Source: Chalara sp. BL73
Lineage: Eukaryota; Ascomycota; Leotiomycetes; Helotiales
Assembly: GCA_918026815.1 (NCBI GenBank)
Contig: CAKJVC010000003.1
Span: 62,001-126,000 of the forward strand
Direction of reading: 5' to 3'
DNA: 64,000 bases
Of this stretch, positions 45,611 through 56,704 are shown piece after piece (the first letter of the stretch is position 1; every line of letters starts with the position of its first letter). The notes under the pieces were generated by a model. The model searched no databases. It was not told the origin of the DNA and saw only the letters and a program-made list of their open reading frames with translations. A program made the position numbers and the translations under genes.

Positions 45611-47258
45611 GCTCAAGAATTCATTCCTCGACTATCCTTCATTTCCAGAAAACATTATAGTAGACGCGTCATTTTCGAATACTGCCATTGCAAGAGGGAT
45701 ATCTACATGGAGAACCGCACACGGAACTAAGAATTTACCGCCCTTTAATCAAGAGTTCCTTATCCCAGTCGCGTCAGATTGTCCTACAATTCTCGCTATT
45801 TCGGATCTGCAACAGTCCGCATTTATCTCCCCGCAACGCTTCAATGATGACGACGACCATATTACTTTACTTATACTTGCCTGAAGCTATATACTTTCTG
45901 CCCGATGGGCCGAGATCATTCCCGGAGCGTTTGGCCCGGATTCAATAATTACAGCGCCGAATGGAATGACAAAAAACACACCATTTGAAACAGCCCCGAC
46001 CGTTCCACCACAAAGATTATACATTTAATTAATATTGGTAACGACGCCGCTCGGTGGTGGGCAGCAGTCCTCGCCTTGGAAGGGGTTAGAATGCATCAAT
46101 TTCGAGTGATAGTGGCCATATCCTCCACTCACCCTGGTATACGAAACCTGTATCGAAACAACGCCTTACTCTTTCACTTGGCGCGAGACCTCCTCCACTT
46201 CCAGCTAAGTATTGTGCGGCGTCATTCGCTACCGCTTTGTACCATCTTTCTAACTACTGCGGATTACACAAAGTGGCTGAGCAGAGCCATGCTGCTTTGG
46301 CCGCGACATTGCTTCTCCCTGTAGCCAGATTAATAACAGAAAGGTTCCGTTACCTACCCCTCGGGTTTGCATTAAGGTGGGGTTCAGGAAGAAGACGATC
46401 TGCAAGCCCCTGATATGGAGTAAGGATCTCGACCAACAGGACAGGCTCCTCACTGAGCCGCAACGCAATAGGAACCAAAGAACTTCTAAACAACGTCTCC
46501 TTCGAGCCTGGTGTGGCGTGTAATGTCTGCGGAACATGGCTGCAAGGGGCTTTCGCATTTCTTAACTCGGATATCGTGCAGGGCCAGCATATCCTATTAC
46601 GTGTTTTAACGAAACGGGATCCTACCATTTCTCTGGCTTGGTGCCTTCATCATTGGTGCACATACACGTGTCTTTCAAGAGGCTCGTTAGGCCTGGTGCA
46701 AAGTCGACCTTCATGTGGCAGCATGGACCGGAACGCTAATGTCTTTCATACAAGAACCTGTGTAAACACTTCTCCCAGGGATAGAAGAAACTTCGCTTGC
46801 TGACGAATATCGATTGATGTTCTTGTCCCACTACCAATACTACGGTGGTCCCCCCGCTCTTTCCGTTCGCTGGCTTCGGATCTACAGCGATAACAGACAC
46901 CAACACCGACGTTCGTCAGCATGAACGATGTGAGACAAGTCGCAATCTCGAATACGAAGGCTAGACTTAGCGTTGTCGCGGTGGGTAGCCTACAGATGGC
47001 AGTATCTCTGCTACCTACAACAATCTCAACAACGAGGATGACGACTGTTCAGAAATGGTGACTAGGAACATTTTCACTTGGCTGCGCGATGGGGGTGGCT
47101 TTCTTGTCACGGAGAGAGCTATTCGCGAACACAAGTGGATAGACAATTTAGACTTGGACGATGACAGCCCGATTACAGGTGACTCTCAATCTATAGTGGG
47201 AGGCAATCTGCATGGATGGTTGTTGAAGGCAATGACTAGACGGCCCAATTCGCTTTAA
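45611..47258 (+). pseudogene. Relic of a large unknown fungal membrane-associated protein
   Basis: Coding-like segments follow one another in changing frames. 45611-45890 reads DYPSFPENIIVDASFSNTAIARG..ATGTKNLPPFNQEF-type residues to DDDDHITLLILA, then a TGA where a Trp codon is plausible. The same frame resumes SYILSARWAEIIPGAFGPDS. A shift gives DAARWWAAVLA (near 46035), later VAEQSHAALAATLLLPVARLI (near 46270-46330), then SFEPGVACNVCGTWLQGAFAFL (46500-46560). The tail MVTRNIFTWLRDGGGF..WIDNLDLDDDS is at 47055-47258. The family recalls a repeated, uncharacterised protein of filamentous ascomycetes. Stops and frameshifts make it non-functional. Confidence 0.5.
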
Positions 47259-48476
47259 CAGGTAGTAAGGAGTGCGAGGTGATAGTAGAAGAGCGAGGGA
47301 AGGAGCTATTAGAAAATGATTAAAAGGGGAAATGTCGATAGATAACCATATCACAAAGCCACAATATATTTGTTTGATATGCAAAGTGCTAATCAGTTCT
47401 ATATCACAAAATTTCCCGAAATTCGTAGACACAAGTCTGTGTATTATCAGCCAACCCAATCAAGCCGCCATAGCTCATTCTCCATTACTACGATGTAACT
47501 GTAAGTCCTATTTGGTCTTTGCATATTAATCCAGCTTTGAGCGTACTTCTTCACCCTATTGTCCACATAGCAATTCATGTTTTATACAGGCGCCATAAGG
47601 CAAATCTCTGCTACATCTGCTTCCAATTTGCTGCCGTGGTGATATTTGATCTGCTAACCCTAACCTCATAGCCCTCGCTGGTCCCACCACCTTTCTTTTT
47701 CAGAACACCAAGCAAATGGTTGTGTTCCATTACATTCCCCGCCGCTGCGAAAACAAAGACTACAGGCTTTCCGCTCTTCTCCAAACTGCACAGGGCTGTC
47801 TGGTTTGAGCGTGAGCCTGGCTAGCACCTGTCAAGGCTCATGGTGGCAAAGTAGTTTGAGATAGCCCAATTCATGGCAGTCAATGCATGCATGTACCAGG
47901 AATTATGTTAAATTTATACTTATAGATACATTGGTTGGGGAAACTAGGCTCACAGATCTAGTTAACATTGCATCTTGGAACCAGGATTTTACTTGCGGCC
48001 GTTTAAGAACTATTTCCTATTCGCCGCTGACCAAGCACCCACAACCCAGCCGCAAAGAAATCAACGCTAGCTGCATAGATCTCGGGCGCTGTTGCCTAAA
48101 GTTGTGGCTTATTGTCCTGATGCCCAAACCTACAAATCTAGTCTAGTGCTCTTGCTAATATAATAGGTTCAGACGCTCTAGTACTGAGAACACATAGCAA
48201 ATATGGCTTAGTTAGCACTTTATAACTAATCTTCAGAAAGACTAAATCATAAAAGAAGCCATAGAAAAATTTATGGGATCTACATTTAGCTTCGAAAGCG
48301 TCTTCCTATAATTTTTCTTGTCTCTAGATTATGTGAGGGTGTTGCTAGCGAATCGCCCTTGGTGTTTACTTGGGTGTTCCACAGGTTTTAGTGTGTCAAT
48401 GTGCAATAGTTTTTGGAACATGAAGAGGCTGTAGATAAAACCTTATCTTCCTGTTCATATCACGAAAAGCAAGGAA
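47259..48476. other. Intergenic, nothing seen
   Basis: Short frames only; contains the 5' region of the folylpolyglutamate synthase-like gene. Confidence 0.4.
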
Positions 48477-50098
48477 ATGGAGAGAAGCTACGAGGTTAGA
48501 GAATCAATACAAGATATCTTCTTGGGATTCTAATCAATCACAGGAAGCCATAAGGTGGCTGAATAGCAGGAGAGCGTTCCCGAAGCCCAACTTGGACAAC
48601 ATGCGGGGCTCGGATGGTATTGTCGAATGGCTGGAGCTACTTGGTCATTCAGTACAGGCTGATACTCTTCAATGGCCTAAATACTTTGCTGAATATAACA
48701 ACAGACTGAAGATATAAATGGATTAAATGCTATCCACATCGCAGGGACGAATGGAAAGGGTAGTACCTGCGCATTTGCGGCATCCTTGCTCGCGGCGCAC
48801 GGAAGCGATACTGGATACCCACGGAAGATTGGGCTCTACACATCACCACATATGAAAGATATACGTGAGAGAATCCGTATCAACGGTGAGCCGATATCGA
48901 AAGATCTTTTCACGATGCGATTTTTCGAAATCTGGGATAATTTACTGAGCCAGGCTACCCCGACCCTAGAAATACCTCGATATCTCCAGCTCTTGGCCCT
49001 TCTCTCATTCCATATATTTATTGAGGAAAAGGTGGATGTCGCAATATACGAGGCTCACCTTGGTGGAGAGTTTGATGCAACGAATGTTATAAAGATGCCG
49101 CTTGTGACAGCCATAACGCCAATTTCAATGGATCATGCTAATCTGCTTGGCCCAACAGTCGAGAGAATTGCCTGGCATAAGGCAGGGATCTTCAAATCAG
49201 GAAGTCTAGCCTTCTCAGCTTCCCAGGAACCAAATGTCGCTACAGTTCTCGAACAGCGAGCAGCTGAGAAAGGAGTTGTGCTGGAATTTATCGGCGTCGA
49301 CTCTACACTTCCAACTGACGCCAGGGCGTTAAAGGCCAAAGCTCAGAGAACAAACTGCTCTCTGGCTCTCGCAGTAGTCCGCGCTTGGATATCTGTAAAG
49401 GCGCCTAAAGGCCAATGTAGCATGGAGGATAATATGATTCGCGGCATCTCGCAATTTTTCTGGCCAGGGCGTTATCAGCAAATTAACGAGCGGGATTGTC
49501 ACTGGTTCTTTGATGGAGCGCATAATGAGATAGGCTTACAGCATGCTGTAGATTGGTTCGCTGAAATGGTCGCGGAGAATCAAAGGTAGGCCGTGATGTC
49601 TATCCCGTAAAATGTAGACTGCATATTAATGTTCTCTAGTAATAATGTTACTCCCACGCGCATTCTTATATTTAGTCAATTTTCAAGACGAGACGTGGCT
49701 GCACTTCTACGTATTATTTCTGAGTCTCTACAGTATCATAGAATACATATACAATACGTCATTTTAACAACATATGACGAAAGGCGCGATGGCGAAACAA
49801 GAATTGGTATTCGCTAATATACCGAAGGATAGAATACAAGCTAATTCCCTTTGGAGACAGGAATCTGACAAAGCGCTTCTCAGCAGAGATACAACGTGAT
49901 TATGCCGAAACCTGGAGGAATCTTGATCCTAAGGCTACAGTTTTATGCGAACGAACCATTCAGGATGCTTTAGATCGAGCCAGAGAAATTGGTGATCAGA
50001 ACAACGGTATGCAAGCATTAGTGACAGGGAGTCTCCACCTAGTTAGCGGTGCGCTCTGTCTATTAGAGTCTTATTGTTCGCTCCAGCGCGTAATTTAA
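48477..50098 (+). CDS. Folylpolyglutamate synthase-like protein (five exons)
   Basis: Mur-ligase-type enzyme that adds glutamates to folates using ATP. 471 aa from exons 48477-48494, 48544-48651, 48705-49585, 49640-49806 and 49857-50098. Joining gives MERSYE|EAIRWLNSRR.., LLGHS|TEDINGLNAIHIAG, NQR|SNNVTPTRILIFSQFS and ETRID|RNLTKRF, which supports each junction. The P-loop is GTNGKGST (56-63). KIGLYTSPHMKDIRERIRINGEPIS is the family folate/Mg loop. EAHLGGEFDATN replaces the usual ETGIGGEYDATN. DHANLLGPTVERIAWHKAGI, FFDGAHNEIGL and the terminal NGMQALVTGSLHLVSGAL (conserved end) are present. It is shorter than typical fungal Met7 (over 500 aa), has no mitochondrial leader and is divergent, so it is probably an extra paralogue; substrate may differ. 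It sits among gene relics but itself has no stop. Confidence 0.8.
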
Positions 50099-53000
50099 TA
50101 GAGGTATCATCCTTTTCCGCTGGGAGTTTCGTTTATTTAACACAAATTTAGAGCTGGATATCGCTGCTAATGGTGTGGGTTTGGATCATCCTAATATTCA
50201 ATGAAACTATGAACTTTACTTACTGCGACAAACTGGATATATTAGCATGCACGGGAACGGCCCGGTAGTCGATGCAGAGCTTTCGCCCTACGATTTTTAC
50301 AATTCTGAGCAAGCTTATAGCTTACTTATCTTGCCTAAGTTTCTGCCAGAAATTTGGCATAGCTTTCGACCTGGCAGTAGTTGAATTAAACTTCCGGTTT
50401 AGTCTGAATATGATATCCTTCCATCGCTTAAGACCGAGGTTTTTAGCTGTTCAAAAGGTCAGGGATTCGGGGATTTATAACTTGTATCAGAGAAGGACCT
50501 CTTAATGATATACAGTGGGGAAAAATTCATGGGGTCATGGTCACTTTTGGGATTGAGAGCGAGGATTATCCCAAGTGCGGAGGTCTATCCGAACACGCGC
50601 ACAGAGGAGCGGATATCTTTGGTCAAGGTGTTTTGTGTTACTGGTTAATTCGTATACCATGAAATTGAGAACTATTTGGCGCAGGGGGAATTTCATATTT
50701 TGGAATTTATCATAAGTGCCTCCTCCAACTATCAAAATTACAACCTTCAACTGCATTTCTAATACTCTTTAATAGTAACCAAATCTGAAAAAATCACATG
50801 TGACGCACCGTAATGTTGAATTAATCAACCCGAGGCAAATTTTATGCCTGCTTACTTAATGATCAGAATACTTCGCTTTCTTACAGGTAAGGGACGGGGT
50901 TCTACTTTAAAATGCCTGGCTTTCTTATCCAGTGCCACGGCTGTTCCTCATACTTTTTTTGTCCTCAAGTTCTGCCGCTACAACAACCTTCTGTGCGTAA
51001 GGACCCGATTAACCTGATATCATTTGTGCAATTTGAATACCGTCGCGGCTTAAATATTAGCTGTATATATTAAACAAAAAGGTAGGTAGTATTGCCCTTT
51101 AGAGGCTTTTAGCGCATGGGAGAACAATCTGCAAATATTCTCCTTACTATCCCTTCGAGGTGATCCTGTCACAAAGTTCAAAGTTGTACAGTAGTGATAG
51201 TTTATAAAGCTAGCTTGAGCATACTCACCACCAAAGTAACTGCTCTGGAGGACGATATCTATGGAGACTTCAATCACGATGAAAGTGGGCCATTGTCCTA
51301 ATTTGGATGGGGCTCGCTAAAGACCCTGCCAAGGTATGCCAAGCTCGTAAACAAAGCACCCATTTTTGCGATCCTCTATATAGCCCCCCCTTTATTTCTA
51401 GTGTAACTTAATTCATGGAATTCACTTCAGTTTCGAAACTTCCAACGTAGCTTCAAATCTTCCCATGATGCATTCACCCCGAATGTCTTCTTAAAGGTGA
51501 AGGTTCACGCCAAGGTCAGGAAAGTAATGAGAAGTATGCTTCAAGATGACGTAGAAGCTCAGCTCTATAAGCACGACGGGAAAAAAACACATCTAGCTTA
51601 TTTCTTCGTCCAAAGCATATTCCCGCTTCACCATATCCTCTTCCATAGAGGCGTTTTACCACAATGTCATTGATAATGAAGTCATATGCAGTTACTATAT
51701 GATGGCTCTTCCCCCGTGGACTTCATTTGGGGTTCCAATTTCGGTTCAATGTATTGAAGAGTTGGCGTGAACTAATGGTGGAAACATACCTTTGCATCAC
51801 AAACAGGCCGTCTTTCCTCAGTTAACCATGGCCGACCCACGAGTAGCCTGTGTGAGTGAAGCTATAGTTAATATCCGCAGAAAAGGTCCTCCGAACTTAG
51901 GGTCTACTTATTTAAATGCTGAATAAGGATGGGTGTTGAACAGGCTAGGTCTAAGGACCGTACCTAGCCTATTGGGGAAGTTGTAGGTATGCCTGCGCAA
52001 GATGCATACGTAATTTTGCCTTCGATGATGAATCTACGTGTGAGTATCACACCTCTATAAGTAGAGAGATTCTCTCCTATAGTTTAGGTTCTACAACCTT
52101 CAGCAATTGACTCGTTTTACCCCATACTCTCTGACGGCCCCGTGACTCTCTTCCTCTTTTTCAATAGTGGGGCCTCGTAGAGGGATGACATACGAAGGGG
52201 AGGTAGGTCCAGATGACAACTGGCTCCACCAAAAATTAGAATATCAGGGTGCAGCTATCTATATAAGTCATTTGCTTATATCATGCAGGAGAAGTTCATC
52301 TCAACTTCTTACTCACCTTTGAATAGTAATCGTTTGTCTCTCAACTCTTCAGAAAATGGCTTTCTGAATTGAGTCACTGAAATTCGAAGAGTTGCTACAC
52401 GTTCTATAGACCGTTAAACCTTTTAAATTATCAGTTATGCATGCTGCTAAAATACAGCCGTAAGAGATAGAGGTATAATATTCCTGATGGTCGCTAACGA
52501 GACCCAACGATCGCCTGGTGGCATCAGAGCACCCCACCGATTTTGGAAGGTCTTATTTAGTAACCATATGCAGTCGCATATGAAAGCGAAATTCTTCATG
52601 GCCACTTGTACGCGACCCGCCATTGATCTTTTCAGGGGAATGTCCGCTGGTTACGTCGTTCACTTCACGCCAATACACTTTGTGATCGTGAAACCGTGTC
52701 TGGCCATGACCCAGCTTCCGGCTCTGCTAATCCAAGTGAAGCGATGAGAGAACAGAGAATAGCAGCAGATAGGAATACCTCAAGGTGGCAGCCGATAGCA
52801 ACGCAGCTTTTTATGAGCGATGAGTCTCGAAAGAGCCGTGTACTATCCGGTTATGTAGTTGCCGTATAGTCGATAGAACTTATTCCCGCATATCAAACTG
52901 CAGTAGTACAGCATGAAGCTTCGATGGAGAAAGGACAGCTTGGTGAAAGTTGAAGAACAGCAGTACCCCCGCGCTAGCTAGGATAGGAAAGCAACATTAT

Positions 53001-53368
53001 GAAGGAAGGAGCCACTAATTGATGTCACTTGACCCGGCGTCTTAAAATACTTATTAACATTTACGCACAAAAGTTAGACCACGTGAAGATCAACATAATA
53101 ATCAGCTTCGTTCGGTAATACTGGACAGGAAATATTCCATAGATTCTCAACTCGCCCAACTCCACAAATAGATCCAGTATTCCCGGCAAACGCCATGCTA
53201 TGCAGCTATCCAGTAGATACAAATAAAAATCCTCAGCACTCTTTTCGCGACCTGCGTTTTCGCCCAATCCCTAGCTCTTTCAAAATAATGTGGAAAGCAC
53301 GAAAAGAAAATAGCCTGTTCCAGACATTACGAATACATGATCCATTTCTCCCCTCAGATCAAGACTTA
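50099..53368. other. Gene desert, 3.3 kb
   Basis: AT-rich DNA with no recognisable gene. 51440-51670 is one open stretch without Met (NFQRSFKSSHDAFTPNVFLKVKV..), and 52487-52747 is an isolated 86-codon frame; neither matches anything I know. A 9-bp palindrome pair AGGCTAGGT/ACCTAGCCT lies near 51951-51979. Confidence 0.4.
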
Positions 53369-54880
53369 CTACCGCTGTACAGGATCCCAGTTCTGTGGTT
53401 CCCTGGGATTTCCTCTACCACCGTAAGTGCCTGCTGGTATGATGGGGCCCGCTGGCGGTCCTTGCTGACCATAACCTCTACCATAGCCATCCTGCTGTGG
53501 GTCTCGTGTCCTGTATGAAGGCGCGACTGTACTCTCTGCATATCCTGAATTATAAGATTGTTGATGTTGTGGTGCCGGCCGTGAATAGTCTTGCGGCCCG
53601 CCTCCGAAGTCGAATCCAGAGTTATTCATTAGTGGAGATGCAACTCTGCCTGGTCCACGGGAGGGGCCACGAGGAGGCTGTTGTTGGTAAGGTTCATTCT
53701 GATAATTATCGTTTTGGTAATTGTTGGATTGATAAGTTTGGTCTGAATACTGCCTTGATTGATTTGAAGGCCTCGAGTCTCCAGAGTATTGTCGTTGAGG
53801 ATTTGGTGGATATGCACGTCCACGATCACTGTTCGAGTATTGACGTTCAGGCTGGCCCCGGCGAGCGCGACCATAGCCTCCGGCGAAGTTATCCCCAAAC
53901 TGGTCCTGGTGGTTTGCATATGGGTCTTGATTGCCTCCGTACGGGTCCCGGTTGTTTGCATATGGATCTTGAGGTGACGGTGGACCATAAGCTCTGCCTT
54001 GCCCGTCATAACCTTGACCTGCCATGCCTGGACCCCTATAACCTCTTCCTCCCTGATTTTGGTTCTGAGGGTATGCATCACCTGCCACTCCCAGGTATCC
54101 ATTTCCATCCACTGCCTGTCCAGGCTGGGCAGCATATGGGCCAGGAGCCGTCTCATTCATCGGACTAGGTGGGCCGCTAATTCCAGGTCCTGCAGCACCT
54201 GTCATGAGTGGCATTTTCTGGCCAGTTGCCGGATCCAGATCCCCGAGCTCAACAGCATTTTTCTCGTCCTCCGACAATACATGCTTCTTCGTGGCACCAT
54301 CCCAGCTCGGCATTGGTGGTAAAGCATCCTCGTTCACAGCAGGTTTCGATTCGACCGCGAAACCATTTTTCCCCACCTCGAACTGCGCAAATTGTGGTGT
54401 AGCAGGCCCACCGCCTAGCCCACCGCTGACCATAGGGGCTGGTGCCTGGTACCCTAGATTCCGTGCAGCATGCGAGGAGAAGGGATCGTCTAGATGTTTA
54501 TGAGGCTTGTTCTTCTTACCATCGCAGAGGCCACCACAGCAATCGCAACACTTTAGGAATGAGAAACAGGAGCAACAACACGAATAGCCGCAGCATGCAC
54601 ATCGTACTATGCACCATACTACTGAAAGCACGATCAAGCCTCCCACTATTATCGCAGCAATTATGGGCCATCTAAAACATGTTAGTGATATAGCAAACGC
54701 GTCCCGAGTACATACTCACTTGCAATATGTTTTGGCCATGCAGTTGTCCCAACTCGAGAATGTTTCCTTAACACTATTTACTTTGTCCACAATTTGTCTC
54801 TTCCCAAGCAAACTATCAACCACTATATCTCCCACACTCCTCCTCATGCTCTGATGCATGGTTGTCGTGATGTGTGGCAT
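53369..54880 (-). CDS. Fibroin-3-related membrane protein
   Basis: 487 aa from exons 54880-54720 and 54671-53369 (48-nt intron, GTGAGT..TTTTAG). The N-terminus MPHITTTMHQSMRRSVGD leads to SSWDNCMAKTYCK|WPIIAAIIVGGLIVLSVVWCIV, where the intron joins the two halves of the conserved block and its single membrane segment. A Cys-rich cytosolic stretch follows (CACCGYSCCCSCFSFLKCCDCCGGLC), likely palmitoylated. The remaining 380 residues are low-complexity, rich in Gln, Tyr, Pro, Gly and Asn, with DPYANN/DPYGGN-type repeats (about 250-280) and QYS repeats. The family is annotated as fibroin-3-related in filamentous fungi; its function is unproven. The Cys-x-Tyr-Cys motif before the membrane and prion-like tail are its defining features. 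The longer start at 54955 is a TTG frame and was rejected. Confidence 0.8.
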
Positions 54881-56017
54881 CTTGTCGAGTCCTTGTATGA
54901 TGAAAATACAGCTAGCTTTTGTTATAACCAATGTTTTGTCGAAAGATTCTCCCAATGTTACAATATCCCTATGCTTAGTCCATCTCCAAGGGCCTCAATT
55001 TCCGGTTGTTTGAGATCGTCGCGCTGATCCGCTTACACACAATCTCAAGCCCGTCGCAATCTCAATGTCTAGGTTCTCCAGGACCTTCGAATTCGTCTGA
55101 ATAATAGGTATATCACGTTGGATATGATGATGTCGATGAAGCTGGTCCAGAGGAAGAGCGGTATTCACGGGAAGCCTAATATGAAACGAGGCTATGCAGG
55201 CTTGGTGACCGTCGCGACAAGCTCAAAATAACATCTGTGACTTGGAATAACAATATCGAATTAATATTTAAACCCGTTGGAGCGAATGTAGATAACAACC
55301 GTATAGGGTAAGTGTTGGTAACTCGGAAAAGAGTGACTGGGTGAAGAAGGGAACAAAGGGGTGGCGGGTAGAAGAGAAAGGGGATTTCGTTGAACGACCG
55401 AAGTTCACGATGGCTGGTTTTTGGGGGTTTCGACCCGCCCCTGAAGCTCCCGTCATTTTACACTTTAATTGGATCAGCAGTCCAAGCACGTGAATCAGCA
55501 TGTGGCGTACATCACTTTAGTTCCCGAGCCCAGTGTGGCTGAGCTACAAATAGCTGCTGATGGGGAAGAACGTAAGATTCAGTAGTAGCCAATAATTAGT
55601 GTGCTACCGAAGGAGTGGTGATTGACGCGTGGCCCATCAGCAAAATGGGAGACAGTGACGTTCGTATCCGCGAAAAAGACGGATTCCCTCACAGGACTGC
55701 AAAAGCAAATCACAGATTACAGAAAGAAAGCACACCATATTGGAAGACAAACGGAGAAAGGCGGCCGAAAAGAAGTGCTCTATGTACTATTCTTGGCTAT
55801 AAAAAGTAGCCTTGGTTCTCAGTATAACACTCATAACACTCAATCAAAGCTCCGAAAGCCCGGGAAATCATAACTCCAGCCATTCGTAAAAAGCGCTATA
55901 ATTAATATCCTGCTGTATTCTGTCGGTAGTGAACCCCATTTCTTGCGAAACCATCGATTCCTATCATTACACTATGATCAACCTTCCACATTATCCCCCA
56001 TCCCTCAATATCCCTGC
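54881..56017. other. Intergenic, nothing seen
   Basis: Promoter of the fibroin-3-related gene and downstream region of the Rcr-type gene. Two overlapping frames at 55615-55873 lack support. Confidence 0.4.
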
Positions 56018-56704
56018 TTAGCGCACGACACCATCGTTCTTGCTTGGTGGAGGTCCCTGAGGCGCCTCGTAAACATTCTCACCACCTCTTGGAGCATGGT
56101 AGGCATTCTGAGGGGGCTGGAGCTCGACACCGTGCTGTTGTCCAGCATAACCTCCATGATTGCCATAGTATCCATCATTGCTATTGAAGGTGTTGCCAGT
56201 TTGTTGTTGCCCAATAGGGCCGTTGTATGGAGGGGCATACGGTGGTGCTGGTTGATTTTGATAATAGTTATTGTTATTCTGACCATACTTGTATTGTCCG
56301 CCAGCTGGGATCCATCCTGTTCCGTACATTGGCTGGAGCCCACGCCTACGGCGCCGGCGGGCGTTGATGCAACTAGCGAATGTTAGCTGATGTTGACGGA
56401 CAGTTGATATCTCGAGGTTGGGTTGCAGCCGAGATTCTGATGAGAGGTACATACGAGAACAGGAATGCGACAAGTAACACCGTGACAACGATAACTGCCA
56501 GAGCAACCCAACGGCCCCAACTATCCCAAGAAGAGTAGCCACACCTATAAGTGATCCCATACCCATCTGTGCAGCTGCAAGACGAGACAAATTAGCTTCT
56601 GTATTACCGTGATTCGGCGCGCCATGTAGACGGCAAGTTGGGAGGGCTTACTAGTACCAACGCTTCTCTATTGGAGACGAGGCTACGACTGAAGCTGGTG
56701 CCAT
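56018..56704 (-). CDS. Rcr-type membrane protein (Congo red resistance family)
   Basis: 175 aa from exons 56704-56652, 56574-56455 and 56372-56018. Joining gives MAPASVVASSPIEKRWYY|CTDGYGITYRCGYSSWDSWGRW, then a membrane segment VALAVIVVTVLLVAFLF, then S|CINARRRRRRGLQPMYGTGWI. This Cys/aromatic luminal part, single membrane span and RRRRRR-GxxPxxGTGW motif is the signature of yeast Rcr1/Rcr2, which affect chitin and plasma-membrane protein trafficking. The C-tail is rich in Tyr, Gln, Asn and Pro, ending VYEAPQGPPPSKNDGVVR. PPPYxP-like and PPNY-type motifs are candidate Rsp5 binding sites (inference; APPYAPPYNGP). The single long frame that appears intact here reads the wrong phase in exon 2 and was not used. 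Confidence 0.82.

Noticed and set aside
51440..51670. Open stretch without a start codon
   Set aside because: No Met, no recognised motif, no convincing splice sites; could be chance.
53497..54168. 223-codon plus-strand frame
   Set aside because: Antisense shadow of the repetitive fibroin-3-related tail.
56018..56590. Single 190-codon frame as the Rcr-type gene
   Set aside because: Reads exon 2 in the wrong phase and translates an intron; the three-exon model restores the membrane span.
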